A stretch of 64,000 bases of DNA, taken from contig NZ_CP023407.1 in assembly GCF_003665435.1 (NCBI RefSeq), positions 2,728,001-2,792,000 of the forward strand, read 5' to 3'. Position numbers and translations under genes: made by a program. The stretch is from Streptomyces fungicidicus. Lineage in GTDB: Bacteria > Actinomycetota > Actinomycetes > Streptomycetales > Streptomycetaceae. The notes below the pieces were generated by a model. That model searched no databases and had not been told where the DNA came from. It saw only the letters and a list, made by a program, of their open reading frames with translations. This document shows positions 26,517 to 35,327 of this stretch, in pieces. The first letter of the stretch is position 1; each line of letters begins with the position of its first letter.

Positions 26517-27796
26517 GCGGGCCGACGCCGAGCGTCTTCCTGAGCGGGGACGCCGTGCACAAGAACCTGTCGCTGCCCAGCCGCCGGCCGCACGTCCTGC
26601 ACCTCACCCAGCCGGTGGACGGCGGGGTCGCGCGGGTCGTGACCGACCTGGTCCGGGCCCAGCTGGCGGACGGCCTGGCCGTCACCGCGATCTGCCCCGA
26701 CAGCGCGCTCACCGGCCGGCTCCGGTCGCTCGGCGCGCACGTACGGCACTGGCACGCCACGCGGTCGCCGGGCGCCTCGCTCGTGCGGGAGGTACGGCAG
26801 CTGGCCCGGCTGATCGACGAGGTGCGCCCCGATCTGCTGCACGCGCACAGCGCGAAGGCCGGGCTCGCCGGACGGCTCGCGGTGCGCGGGCGCATCCCCA
26901 CGGTGTTCCAGCCGCACGCCTGGTCGTTCGAGGCGGTGGACGGGAACACCGCGGCCCTCGCCCTGCGCTGGGAGCGCTGGGCGGCGCGCTGGGCCGCGCG
27001 GGTGGTGTGCGTGAGCGAGGCGGAACGCGCCACCGGCGTGCACGCCGGGATCACCGGCCGGTGGACCGTCGTGCCCAACGGCATCGACCCGGACCGTTTC
27101 CGCCCGGCCCCCGCCGGCCCCGCCCGTGCCGCGCTCCCGCCACTGGCCGGGCTGGACGCGCGGGCACCGCTCGCCGTCTGTGTCGGGCGGCTGTGCCGGC
27201 AGAAGGGGCAGGACGTCCTGCTGCGGGCCTGGAGCGCCGTGCGGCGCAGGGTGCCCGACGCCCGTCTCGTCCTGGTCGGCGACGGGCCGGACCGGGACCG
27301 GCTGCGCGAGGAAGCTCCCGCGTCCGTGCTGTTCGCGGGCGCCGTCGCGGACGCCTCCCCCTGGTACCAGGCCGCCGACCTCGTCGTGCTGCCGTCCCGC
27401 TGGGAGGGCATGGCGCTGGCCCCGCTGGAGGCGATGGCCTGCGGGCGGCCCGTGGTGGTCACGGACGTCGACGGCGCCCGCGAGAGCCTGCCGCCGTCCT
27501 TCGCCGACCGGTGCCTGGTGCCCCCGGAGGACCCGGACGCGCTGGCCGGGACCGTGGGCGAGCTGCTGCTCGACCCGTCGCTCCGCACGTCGCTCGGTGA
27601 CCGGGGCCGGCGGCATGTGCTGTCCCTCCACGACGTGCGGCACACCGCTCGGGCCGTCGCCGACGTCTACCGCGATCTGCTCGGCGCCTGGCCCGCCGCG
27701 GGGACCCGCCCGTACCCGGCCGTCGGGGACACCGGCGCCGACCGGACGACACCGCGCGCCGAGCCCACAGAGCACAGGGAGTCCATCCACTCGTGA
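26513..27796 (+). CDS. Glycosyltransferase family 4
   Basis: This 427-residue GT-B enzyme has a first Rossmann half beginning HVLHLTQPVDGGVARVVTDL, typical of GT4 acceptor sites. The second half has the donor motif PSRWEGMALAPLEAMACGRP, with the conserved Glu pair that binds the nucleotide sugar. It transfers a sugar to a lipid-linked intermediate at the cytoplasmic membrane face. GTG 26513 overlaps the upstream stop, and its own stop overlaps the next start, so it is translationally coupled on both sides. The precise donor sugar cannot be deduced. Confidence 0.92.
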   Translation: MSGPTPSVFLSGDAVHKNLSLPSRRPHVLHLTQPVDGGVARVVTDLVRAQLADGLAVTAICPDSALTGRLRSLGAHVRHWHATRSPGASLVREVRQLARLIDEVRPDLLHAHSAKAGLAGRLAVRGRIPTVFQPHAWSFEAVDGNTAALALRWERWAARWAARVVCVSEAERATGVHAGITGRWTVVPNGIDPDRFRPAPAGPARAALPPLAGLDARAPLAVCVGRLCRQKGQDVLLRAWSAVRRRVPDARLVLVGDGPDRDRLREEAPASVLFAGAVADASPWYQAADLVVLPSRWEGMALAPLEAMACGRPVVVTDVDGARESLPPSFADRCLVPPEDPDALAGTVGELLLDPSLRTSLGDRGRRHVLSLHDVRHTARAVADVYRDLLGAWPAAGTRPYPAVGDTGADRTTPRAEPTEHRESIHS

Positions 27797-29217
27797 CCGC
27801 AGAACACACCGTGCCCTCCCCCGGCGTACCGCCGCGGGACCACGGATTCTCCACGTCCGTCTCCGTCATCCCGCCGCGCGGCGCCGACTCCGGCCCCCGG
27901 CTGCCCGCCGCGCCGCCCCGGCCGCCCTCGCCGTTACCGCTGCTCCTCGCGGACGGCGCCGCGGTCCTGCCGGCCACGCTGGTGCTCACCGGGGCGCAGC
28001 GGCATCCGCTGCTCGTCGCCGTACTGATCGGGGTGTCGCTGCTGCTGCGCCCGCGGGACCGGCGGCCGCCGGTCCCGGGGCTGCTGGAGGAACTGCCCGC
28101 TGTGTGCGGCCGCGTGGCGGTGGCCTGGGCGGCGGGCGCGGCGCTGTGGGCGGCGTACCGGCCGGAGGACGCGCTGTCCGCCGGCACCGTGCTGGCCGGG
28201 CTCGCCGTGCAGGCTGCCGCCGGCGGCGCGCTGCGCGCGGCCGTGCACGGGCGGCGGCGGGCCGCGCTGCTGCGTCACCCGCACGCCGCGCTCGTCGTCG
28301 GACCGGCCGCGACCGCGCAGCGGGTGACCGCCGCCGTGCTGCGCCGCCCGCGGTGCGGGGTGCGGCCGGTGGGGATCGTCGCCGAGCAGGCGGACGGCGT
28401 CGAGGGCGTGCCCGTGCTGCGCACCGACGAGGAGGTCGAGCGGGCCGTCATCCAGAACGGGGTGCGGGCGGTGCTCGCCGTCCACCCCTCGGTACGGGCC
28501 GAACAGGGCCCGCTGCTGCGGACGCTGGCCGCGTCGGGCTGCGCGATCTGGGAGGTCGACGCCGGCTCCGCGCCGCACCCGGGGGGTGAGCGGCTGGCCG
28601 GGTTCTCCTGTCGGCGGCTGGACCCCGCCCCGGCGCGCGGCGGCGGCATCGGCAAGCGGATGCTCGACATCCTGGTCTCGGGGACGCTGTTGCTGCTGGT
28701 CGGCCCGCTGCTGGCGGTGTGCGCCGTGACGCTGCGGCTGTGCGACGGGCCGGGGGTGGTGTTCCGGCAGGAGCGCATCGGCCGGGACGGGAAGCCGTTC
28801 ACACTGCTGAAGTTCCGCACCCACCGCCCGGTCGACGAGCACGAGTCGGCGACCCGGTGGAGCGTGGCCAACGAGCACGAGATGCGCTGGTTCTGCCGCA
28901 TGCTGCGGCGCACCTCGCTCGACGAGCTGCTCCAGCTGTGGAACGTGCTCCGCGGCGACATGAGCCTGGTCGGGCCGCGTCCGGAACGACCTTACTTCGT
29001 CGCCCAGTTCAGCCAGACGTATCCCGGTTACGCGGCCCGGCACCGGATGCGCACCGGGATCACCGGGCTCGCGCAGGTCCAGGGGCTGCGCGGCGACACC
29101 TCGATCGAGGACCGCTGCCGGTACGACAACGCCTACATCGACGACTGGTCGCTGTGGCAGGACATCTGCATCCTGCTGCGCACCGCGGCCACGCTGGTCC
29201 GTCCGACGGGGAGCTGA
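27793..29217 (+). CDS. Undecaprenyl-phosphate sugar-1-phosphate transferase (initiating), TTA-containing
   Basis: This 474-residue polyprenyl-phosphate glycosylphosphotransferase starts repeat-unit synthesis. Hydrophobic segments occupy about residues 50-150, followed by a Rossmann-like part. The catalytic C-terminal domain from about 285 carries GKRMLDILVSGTLLLLVGP, PFTLLKFRTHRP, RRTSLDELLQLWNVLRGDMS and LVGPRPERPYF. The GTG start overlaps the preceding stop. Codon 48 (27934-27936) is TTA, the rare Leu codon read by the bldA tRNA, making this gene and probably the whole pathway bldA-dependent. The annotation is firm; the sugar is unknown. Confidence 0.94.
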   Translation: MTAEHTVPSPGVPPRDHGFSTSVSVIPPRGADSGPRLPAAPPRPPSPLPLLLADGAAVLPATLVLTGAQRHPLLVAVLIGVSLLLRPRDRRPPVPGLLEELPAVCGRVAVAWAAGAALWAAYRPEDALSAGTVLAGLAVQAAAGGALRAAVHGRRRAALLRHPHAALVVGPAATAQRVTAAVLRRPRCGVRPVGIVAEQADGVEGVPVLRTDEEVERAVIQNGVRAVLAVHPSVRAEQGPLLRTLAASGCAIWEVDAGSAPHPGGERLAGFSCRRLDPAPARGGGIGKRMLDILVSGTLLLLVGPLLAVCAVTLRLCDGPGVVFRQERIGRDGKPFTLLKFRTHRPVDEHESATRWSVANEHEMRWFCRMLRRTSLDELLQLWNVLRGDMSLVGPRPERPYFVAQFSQTYPGYAARHRMRTGITGLAQVQGLRGDTSIEDRCRYDNAYIDDWSLWQDICILLRTAATLVRPTGS

Positions 29218-29223
29218 CGACAC

Positions 29224-30567
29224 GTGAGCCACGTCCTCGTACCGCTGCCGCGCCGTGCCGCCGCGCTGGTGCCGGTCCTGCCGCTGGTGGCGGTGGTCGC
29301 CCTGACGGCCCTGCCGCCGGCGGGGGACGGTGCGGGGCCCGCCGACGTGGTGTCCGCGCTCGTCGTGGGGTACTGCGTGATCCGGCTGCTGCGGGAACGG
29401 CGGCGTCCGCTGTCGCCCGTCGCGGTCGTGCTGCTGGGTCTGCCGGTCGTGGGGGTGGCGCTCGCCGCCATGGGGGCGGCCTCCCCGGAGACGGCGCTCG
29501 GCGGTCTGAGCCGCTATCTGCAGATCTTCGTGCTGGTCCCGGCCGCCGCGCTGGTGCTGCTGCGCCGCACGTCCGACTTCCTCGCGGTCGCCTGGTCGTT
29601 CGTGGGGCTCGCCCTGTGGCAGGGGGCAGTCGGGGTGCACCAGTACGTCACCGGGACCGGCGCCTCGTACCAGGGCGAGACCGTCCGCGCGGTCGGCACC
29701 TTCGGGGCGCAGGACGTGATGGGCATGGCGTCGGCGGTGTCGCTGGGCGTGGTGTGCGCGGTGGGGATCGCGCTGGGCCGGGCGCCGGTGCGGCAGCGGG
29801 CGGCGGCCGCCGGGTGCGCCCTGCTGCTGGTGCTGCCGCTGGCGCTCTCCTTCAGCCGGGGCGCCTGGATCGCGACCGCGCTGACCTGCGCGGTGCAGCT
29901 GGCGCTGGCGGGGATGCGGCGCGCGCTGCGGGTGGGGGCGGCCGTGGTCGCCGCGGGGGTCGTCCTGGTGGGCGGGTTCGGGGTCGGTACGGCGATGCTG
30001 CAGGAGCGGATCGACAGCATCACGCAGGTCGCCGACACGCCCGACCAGTCCGTCATCGACCGGTACACCCTGTGGGCGGCGGCCACCGGCATGTGGCGCG
30101 AGCACCCGCTGACCGGGGTGGGTCTGAAGGGCTTCCCCGAGTACCGCGACGGGCACGCCACCCTGGCGCTGTCCTCGGGCAGCGACATCGAGGGCGCGGG
30201 CGAGACGTTTCACAAGCAGGCGCTGCTGTCGCCGCACAGCATGTACCTGCTGGTGCTGAGCGAGCAGGGCCTGATCGGGCTGCTGGCGCTCGCGGGGGGC
30301 TGGCTGGCGCTGCTGGTGTGCGCGCTGCGGCGGGTGCTGCGGGTGCGCCGCCGCGGACCCGGCCTCGACTGCGGGCTCGTCGCCTGCGGCCTGCTGCTCT
30401 GGCTGCTCGTCGACTTCGTGTACGGCGACATCGGCGGCCCCTCGACGGTACTGACCGGCGTGGCCCTGGGCCTGACGGCGTGGTGGGCGCTGTCCGCCGA
30501 CGACCGGGCGGGCGCCGTGCGACGCGACGAGGTGGCGGAGCGGGTCGAGGAGGCCGCGACACGATGA
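29224..30567 (+). CDS. O-antigen ligase/polymerase family membrane protein (Wzy-like)
   Basis: This 447-residue polytopic protein has about twelve hydrophobic segments. A large external loop lies between roughly residues 260 and 340 (WREHPLTGVGLKGFPEYRDG). The motif LALSFSRGAWIATALT is characteristic of Wzy/WaaL proteins. Next to an initiating transferase and a flippase, it most likely polymerises repeat units outside the membrane. GTG 29224 lies six bases after the upstream stop; the stop overlaps the flippase start as ATGA. Confidence 0.9.
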   Translation: MSHVLVPLPRRAAALVPVLPLVAVVALTALPPAGDGAGPADVVSALVVGYCVIRLLRERRRPLSPVAVVLLGLPVVGVALAAMGAASPETALGGLSRYLQIFVLVPAAALVLLRRTSDFLAVAWSFVGLALWQGAVGVHQYVTGTGASYQGETVRAVGTFGAQDVMGMASAVSLGVVCAVGIALGRAPVRQRAAAAGCALLLVLPLALSFSRGAWIATALTCAVQLALAGMRRALRVGAAVVAAGVVLVGGFGVGTAMLQERIDSITQVADTPDQSVIDRYTLWAAATGMWREHPLTGVGLKGFPEYRDGHATLALSSGSDIEGAGETFHKQALLSPHSMYLLVLSEQGLIGLLALAGGWLALLVCALRRVLRVRRRGPGLDCGLVACGLLLWLLVDFVYGDIGGPSTVLTGVALGLTAWWALSADDRAGAVRRDEVAERVEEAATR

Positions 30568-32723
30568 CAGTGCTCCCGTCCCAGCCCCCCGGCCCCAACA
30601 CCGCGCCGGACGCACCCGGGGCTGCCGGCCCCCGCGGAATCGGCCTCGGCAGCCCCAAGGCCGGCCCTCGCCCACCTGACGCACCCGCCCCGGGCGAACC
30701 GGACGCAGCCGGCACCGCACCCGGCACACCCGACGGGAACGCGCCCGCAACCGGCGCACTCGGACTCGCCGGACCCAAGACCGCCACGCGCACAGCCGAC
30801 GCACCCGCGCCGGACGGACCGGACGCAACGTCCGCGACCGCCGGGCACGCAAGCGGTGAGCTCGGACTGGGTCACCCAGAAGCCGGCACCCGCACGACCC
30901 ATGCACCCGAGCCGGGAGGACCGCTCGCAGCGTCCGCGACGGCCGGGCACGGGAGCGGACCCAAGACCGGCACCCGCACAGCCGTCGCATCCGCGCCGGG
31001 CAGGCCGGACGCAGCGTCCGCGACCGGCGGGAGCGGCGGGCTCGGGCCGGGGCGGGCCGTAGCCGGCACGCGTACCGCCGACGTACCCGCGCCGGGTGGA
31101 GTGGGCGCGGGTCGGGGGGCCGGGGCGGGGGAGAAGGCGGCGTCGCGGGGGTTTCTCGCGCGGGCCGCCATCGGGACGGCCGTGCTGTCCATCGCCGGGT
31201 CGCTGCTCGGCCTGGTGCGGGACCAGTCGCTGGCGCGGCTGTTCGGCGCGGGGAGCGACACGGACGCCTTCCTGGTCGCCTGGACCGTGCCCGAGATCGC
31301 GGCGACGCTGCTGATCGAGGACGGGCTGGCGATCGCGCTGATCCCGGCGTTCAGCGTGGCGCTGGCGCGACGCGCCCGGGGCGTCCCCGGGGACCCGGTC
31401 CGCGAGCTGGTCAGGGCCACCCTGCCCCGGCTGTGCCTGGCCTTCGCCGCGGTGGCCGCCCTGGTCGCCGCCGGGGCCCCGTACATGGTCCGGGCCCTGG
31501 CGCCCGGTCTGGCCGACCCCCGTCTCGCCGTCGACTGCACCCGGCTCACCGCGCTGAGCCTGCTGGCCTTCGGGCTCGCCGGGTACTGCAGCGCCGCCCT
31601 GCGGGCGCACCGCCGCTTCTTCGCGCCGGCGGCGATCTACGTCGCCTACAACACCGGCATCGTCGCCACGATGTTCCTGCTCGGCGGGGAGTGGGGGGTG
31701 CGTTCCGCGGCGGCCGGCGTCGCGGTGGGCGGCTGTCTGATGGTGGTGGTGCAACTGCCCTCGCTGTGGCGGCAACTGGCCTCCCCCGTCCCGGCTCCCG
31801 CCGCGACCGGCCCGGACGCCGGGGAGCGGCCGGTGCGGCTCGCCCTGATCGCCGCCGTGCTGCTGTTCGCGCTGTGCCGTCAGTCGCAGGTCCTCGTCGA
31901 GCGGTTCCTGGCGTCGTCCCTGCCCGCCGGGGCCATCTCGCACCTCAACTACGCGCAGAAGGTCGCGCAGATCCCGATGACGCTGTCGCTGATGGTGTGC
32001 ACCGTCACCTTCCCGGTGGTGGCGCGGGCGCTCGCCGACGGCGACACCGCGCGGGCCCGCGCCCGGGTGGAACGGGATCTGGTGCTGGCCTCCTGCGTGG
32101 TGCTGCTGGGCATGTGCGCGGTGATGGCCTGCGCCCCGCAGATGATCGGACTGCTCTTCGAGCAGGGCGCGTTCACCGCGGCCGACACCGCCGCGACGGC
32201 GGACGTCATGCGCGTGTACGCCCTCGGGCTGCTCGGCCAGACCCTGGTGGGCGCCCTGGTGCGCTGCTACTTCTCGGCGGGCCGCCCGAGCTGGTACCCC
32301 GTCGGCGTGATGACGGCGGGCGTCGTCGCGACCTCCCTGATCGGCGCCGTCGCCGTGGGCCGCTGGGGTGTGGCGGGGATCGCCGCCGCCAACGCCTTCG
32401 GCATCACGCTCACGGCCGTCCTGCTGCTGACCGGTCTGCGCGGGGCCGGCCGCGGCAACCCCATCGGGGTCACCCTCGGCATCCGCAAGGTGCTGGCCGG
32501 GCTGGGCCGCCCCGTGCTCGCCTCGGTCCTCGCCGTCACCGCGGGCACGTTCGCCGCGAGCCGCTTCGCGTCGCCGGTGGCGGCGCTCGCGGCCGGCTGC
32601 GCCGCCGTGGCCGCCGTCTTCGTCCCGCTCGCCCTGTCCGTCCTGGGCGCCGACCGCTCCGCATCCGCCCTGCGCTCCGTACGCACCGTCACACGAAGGC
32701 TCACACATGGCCGCTTCCGTTGA
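30564..32723 (+). CDS. MurJ/MviN-type lipid II or oligosaccharide flippase with repeat-rich N-terminal extension
   Basis: This encodes 719 residues. The flippase part starts near residue 196 (RAAIGTAVLSIAGSLLGLVRDQSLARLFG) and has about 14 membrane segments of the MOP superfamily, as in MurJ. Here it should flip the lipid-linked repeat unit. Residues 1-195 are an unusual cytoplasmic extension of four imperfect repeats of 31-40 residues, rich in Pro, Ala, Gly and Thr, with recurring GPKTATRTADAPAPDGPDA-like sequence. ATG 30564 overlaps the polymerase stop; no internal start with a good ribosome-binding site is evident, so the extension is probably translated. The end overlaps the deacetylase start by 17 bases. 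Confidence 0.88.
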   Translation: MTVLPSQPPGPNTAPDAPGAAGPRGIGLGSPKAGPRPPDAPAPGEPDAAGTAPGTPDGNAPATGALGLAGPKTATRTADAPAPDGPDATSATAGHASGELGLGHPEAGTRTTHAPEPGGPLAASATAGHGSGPKTGTRTAVASAPGRPDAASATGGSGGLGPGRAVAGTRTADVPAPGGVGAGRGAGAGEKAASRGFLARAAIGTAVLSIAGSLLGLVRDQSLARLFGAGSDTDAFLVAWTVPEIAATLLIEDGLAIALIPAFSVALARRARGVPGDPVRELVRATLPRLCLAFAAVAALVAAGAPYMVRALAPGLADPRLAVDCTRLTALSLLAFGLAGYCSAALRAHRRFFAPAAIYVAYNTGIVATMFLLGGEWGVRSAAAGVAVGGCLMVVVQLPSLWRQLASPVPAPAATGPDAGERPVRLALIAAVLLFALCRQSQVLVERFLASSLPAGAISHLNYAQKVAQIPMTLSLMVCTVTFPVVARALADGDTARARARVERDLVLASCVVLLGMCAVMACAPQMIGLLFEQGAFTAADTAATADVMRVYALGLLGQTLVGALVRCYFSAGRPSWYPVGVMTAGVVATSLIGAVAVGRWGVAGIAAANAFGITLTAVLLLTGLRGAGRGNPIGVTLGIRKVLAGLGRPVLASVLAVTAGTFAASRFASPVAALAAGCAAVAAVFVPLALSVLGADRSASALRSVRTVTRRLTHGRFR
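30640..31110 (+). repeat. Degenerate tandem minisatellite in the flippase gene
   Basis: There are about four in-frame repeat units of roughly 93-120 bases. Each encodes a block like GxKTxTRTADAPAPxGPDAxSATAG. The borders are approximate. Confidence 0.8.
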
Positions 32724-33471
32724 TTCCGTCGACACCGGCAGACCTCCCGCGTCCCGGTCCGGTCCCGTCCCCTGGGTGGCGATGTACCACTCGGTGGGCG
32801 ACTGCTCGGACGACCCGTACCGCATCACGGTCACCCCGGAGCGGCTCGAACGGCAGCTGGCCTGGCTGCGCCGGCACGGGCTGCGGGGCGTGTCCGTCGC
32901 GGAGCTGCTCGCCGCGCGCGCCGAGGGCCGGGGCCGGGGCCTGGTCGGTCTCACCTTCGACGACGGGTACACCGACTTCCTCACCGAAGCGCTGCCGCTG
33001 CTGCGGCGCTTCCACTGCGGCGCCACCCTCTTCGTCCTGCCGGGACGGCTCGGCGGCGACAACGCCTGGGACCCGCTCGGCCCGCGCAAGCCGCTGCTGA
33101 CCGCGGACGGCATCCGGCGCGTCGCCGGGGAGGGCGTGGAGATCGGCTCGCACGGTCTCACCCACGTCGACCTGACCCGCGCCGACGACACCACGCTCAC
33201 GGAGGAGGTCGCCGTGAGCCGCGCCCGCCTCGAGGAGCTGACCGGCGCCCCCGTCACGGGGTTCTGCTACCCGTACGGCACGGTCGACGCGCGCGCCGTC
33301 GAGGCCGTGCGCGGGGCGGGCTACACCTACGCCTGCGCCATCGACCCCGGCCCGCTCACCGGCCCGCACGCGCTGCCGCGCGCGCACGTCGGCCAGAACG
33401 ACACCGAGTGGCGCCTGTACCTCAAGCTCCGGCTGCACCGGCTGCGCCGGCGGCCGGTGGAGGGCGTGTGA
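32707..33471 (+). CDS. Polysaccharide deacetylase family protein
   Basis: This 254-residue NodB-fold protein has the metal-binding motif LTFDDGYTDF with its Asp pair and the His motif GSHGLTHVDL; FCYPYGTVD is the third family motif. Such enzymes remove N-acetyl groups from amino sugars. No signal peptide is visible, so it may act on an intermediate in the cytoplasm or be exported by an unseen route. It overlaps the flippase gene by 17 bases and ends one base before the next start. In the operon it predicts an amino sugar in the polymer. Confidence 0.9.
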   Translation: MAASVDSVDTGRPPASRSGPVPWVAMYHSVGDCSDDPYRITVTPERLERQLAWLRRHGLRGVSVAELLAARAEGRGRGLVGLTFDDGYTDFLTEALPLLRRFHCGATLFVLPGRLGGDNAWDPLGPRKPLLTADGIRRVAGEGVEIGSHGLTHVDLTRADDTTLTEEVAVSRARLEELTGAPVTGFCYPYGTVDARAVEAVRGAGYTYACAIDPGPLTGPHALPRAHVGQNDTEWRLYLKLRLHRLRRRPVEGV

Positions 33472-33472
33472 G

Positions 33473-34597
33473 ATGAGGGCGCTGCACATCATCACCGGTC
33501 TCGGCGTCGGGGGCGCCGAACAGCAGCTGCGGCTGCTGCTGCGTCATCTTCCGGTCGACTGCGACGTGGTGACGCTCACCAACCCCGGCGCGGTCGCCGA
33601 CGGTCTCGGCGCCGACGGCGTGCGGGTCGTGCACCTGGGCATGGGCGGCAACCGCGACTTGGGCGCACTGCCCCGTCTGGTCCGGGTGATCCGGGCCGGC
33701 GGCTACGACCTGGTGCACACGCACCTGTACCGGGCCTGCGTCTACGGCCGGCTCGCCGCCCGGGTCGCCGGGGTCCGCGCGGTGGTCGCCACCGAGCACT
33801 CCCTCGGCGACACCCAGATGGAGGGCCGCAGGCTGACGGCGGGGGTGCGCGCCCTGTACCTGGCGAGCGAGCGGCTCGGTTCGGCGACGGTCGCCGTCTC
33901 CCCGACGGTGGCCGACCGGCTGAAGCGCTGGGGGGTGCCCGCCCCGCGCATCGAGGTGGTGCCCAACGGCGTCGACCTGGACCGCTTCCGTTTCCGGCCG
34001 GACCTGCGCGAGCGGACCCGCCGCCGTCTCGGCCTGCCGGAGGGCGCGTTCGTCGTCGGGGGCGTCGGCCGGCTCACCCGGGGCAAGCGGTTCGACGTCC
34101 TCGTCCAGGCGCTCGCCCTGCTGCCGGAGGACCACTGGCTGCTGCTGGTGGGCGGCGGTCCCGAGGAGCACCTGCTGCGCCGCACGGCCCACGAGGCGGG
34201 GGTGGCCGGGCGGGTGCTGTTCACCGGCGAACGGCCCGGCGTGCCGGACGGCAGCCCCGGCCCCGATCTGCCCTCGCTGGCCTCGGCGATGGACCTGTTC
34301 GCCTCCCCGTCCGCGGAGGAGGCCTTCGGCCTGGCGGCCGTGGAGGCGCTGGCGTCCGGCCTGCCCGTGCTCTACGCCGCCTGTCCCGCGATCGAGGACC
34401 TGCCCCCGGAGAACCGTGCCGGGGCCCGGCGGGTGCGCGGCGGCGCCGCGGCGTACGCCCGCGCGATCGCCGAGGTCCGCGCGGCGGGCCCGGCCCCGCG
34501 CACGGCCGCCCCGGCCGCGCACCACTACAGCATCAGCCACAGCACAGCCCGCCTCATGGACGTGTACGCGGCGGCGGTCGCCCGTACCGCGCCGTGA
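33473..34597 (+). CDS. Glycosyltransferase family 4
   Basis: This 374-residue GT-B protein has an N-terminal acceptor motif MRALHIITGLGVGGAEQQL. The donor region has VVPNGVDLDRFRFRP, GVGRLTRGKRFDVLV and SPSAEEAFGLAAVEALASG, with the catalytic Glu pair. It should add a second sugar to the lipid-linked repeat unit. ATG 33473 lies one base after the deacetylase stop; the end overlaps a possible GTG start of the next gene. The donor is unknown. Confidence 0.92.
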   Translation: MRALHIITGLGVGGAEQQLRLLLRHLPVDCDVVTLTNPGAVADGLGADGVRVVHLGMGGNRDLGALPRLVRVIRAGGYDLVHTHLYRACVYGRLAARVAGVRAVVATEHSLGDTQMEGRRLTAGVRALYLASERLGSATVAVSPTVADRLKRWGVPAPRIEVVPNGVDLDRFRFRPDLRERTRRRLGLPEGAFVVGGVGRLTRGKRFDVLVQALALLPEDHWLLLVGGGPEEHLLRRTAHEAGVAGRVLFTGERPGVPDGSPGPDLPSLASAMDLFASPSAEEAFGLAAVEALASGLPVLYAACPAIEDLPPENRAGARRVRGGAAAYARAIAEVRAAGPAPRTAAPAAHHYSISHSTARLMDVYAAAVARTAP

Positions 34598-34632
34598 GCC
34601 GTCCGCCGTACCTCAAAGGGAGCAAGCCCCTC

Positions 34633-35283
34633 ATGACCGACACCCCGACCCGTCGGCTCCGTCCGTTCCTGGCCCGTGTCCGAAGACTGCCGGCCTGGTC
34701 CGCGCTGGTGACGGGCACGTTCGTCGGCGGTCTGCTCGGCGGCGCGTACGGCCTGTTCACGCCCCCGGAGTACACGGCCACCGCCTACGTCGTCGCGGTG
34801 CCGACCGACAAGGCGACCCCGGACGCGGCCCGCGGTTTCGCGCAGGCGTACGGCCGGGTCGCCACCCAGCTCGCGGTGCTCGGCGACGCGCAGGTGTGGG
34901 CCGGTGTGCCGGTGCGGACGCTGCGGGACAGCGTGCGCACGGCGACCTCGCCGGACGCGCCGATGGTCGCCGTCTCGGCCACGGCCCCCCGGCCCGGTAC
35001 GGCCGTCGACATGGCCAACGCGGTCTCCCGCGCGCTGACCCGGCACGCGGAGGACACCAAGGGCAACACCCAGGTCAGGCTGGTGCAGTTCTCGCGTGCG
35101 GTGAAGCCGGGCGCGCCGGCGAACGCGTCGTCCGCGGTCACCTCGCTGGTGGGCGCGAGCGCGGGCGGGCTGCTGGGCGGCCTGGCGCTGCTCGCCCGCC
35201 CGCGGCGGGCCGGGCGGGGCGAGGACCCCGCCCCGGCCGCCTCGGTGCCGGGCCCCGCCACCGCCGCCGATGTGCCGCGGTGA
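34633..35283 (+). CDS. Wzz-like polysaccharide chain-length/copolymerase protein
   Basis: This encodes 216 residues (229 if GTG 34594 is used). A hydrophobic segment at about 25-45 precedes an external domain starting PPEYTATAYVVAVPTD. A second hydrophobic segment comes near 175-195, followed by a short Pro/Ala tail. This is the two-membrane layout of Wzz/CapA proteins but with a small external domain and no fused tyrosine kinase. It would set chain length or couple polymerisation to export. ATG 34633 follows AAAGGGAG at ten bases. It is the last gene of the overlapping operon. Confidence 0.78.
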   Translation: MTDTPTRRLRPFLARVRRLPAWSALVTGTFVGGLLGGAYGLFTPPEYTATAYVVAVPTDKATPDAARGFAQAYGRVATQLAVLGDAQVWAGVPVRTLRDSVRTATSPDAPMVAVSATAPRPGTAVDMANAVSRALTRHAEDTKGNTQVRLVQFSRAVKPGAPANASSAVTSLVGASAGGLLGGLALLARPRRAGRGEDPAPAASVPGPATAADVPR

Positions 35284-35327
35284 CGGCGGCGACCCCGGCG
35301 GGAGCGGCGCCGTCACTCGCGGGCGCC

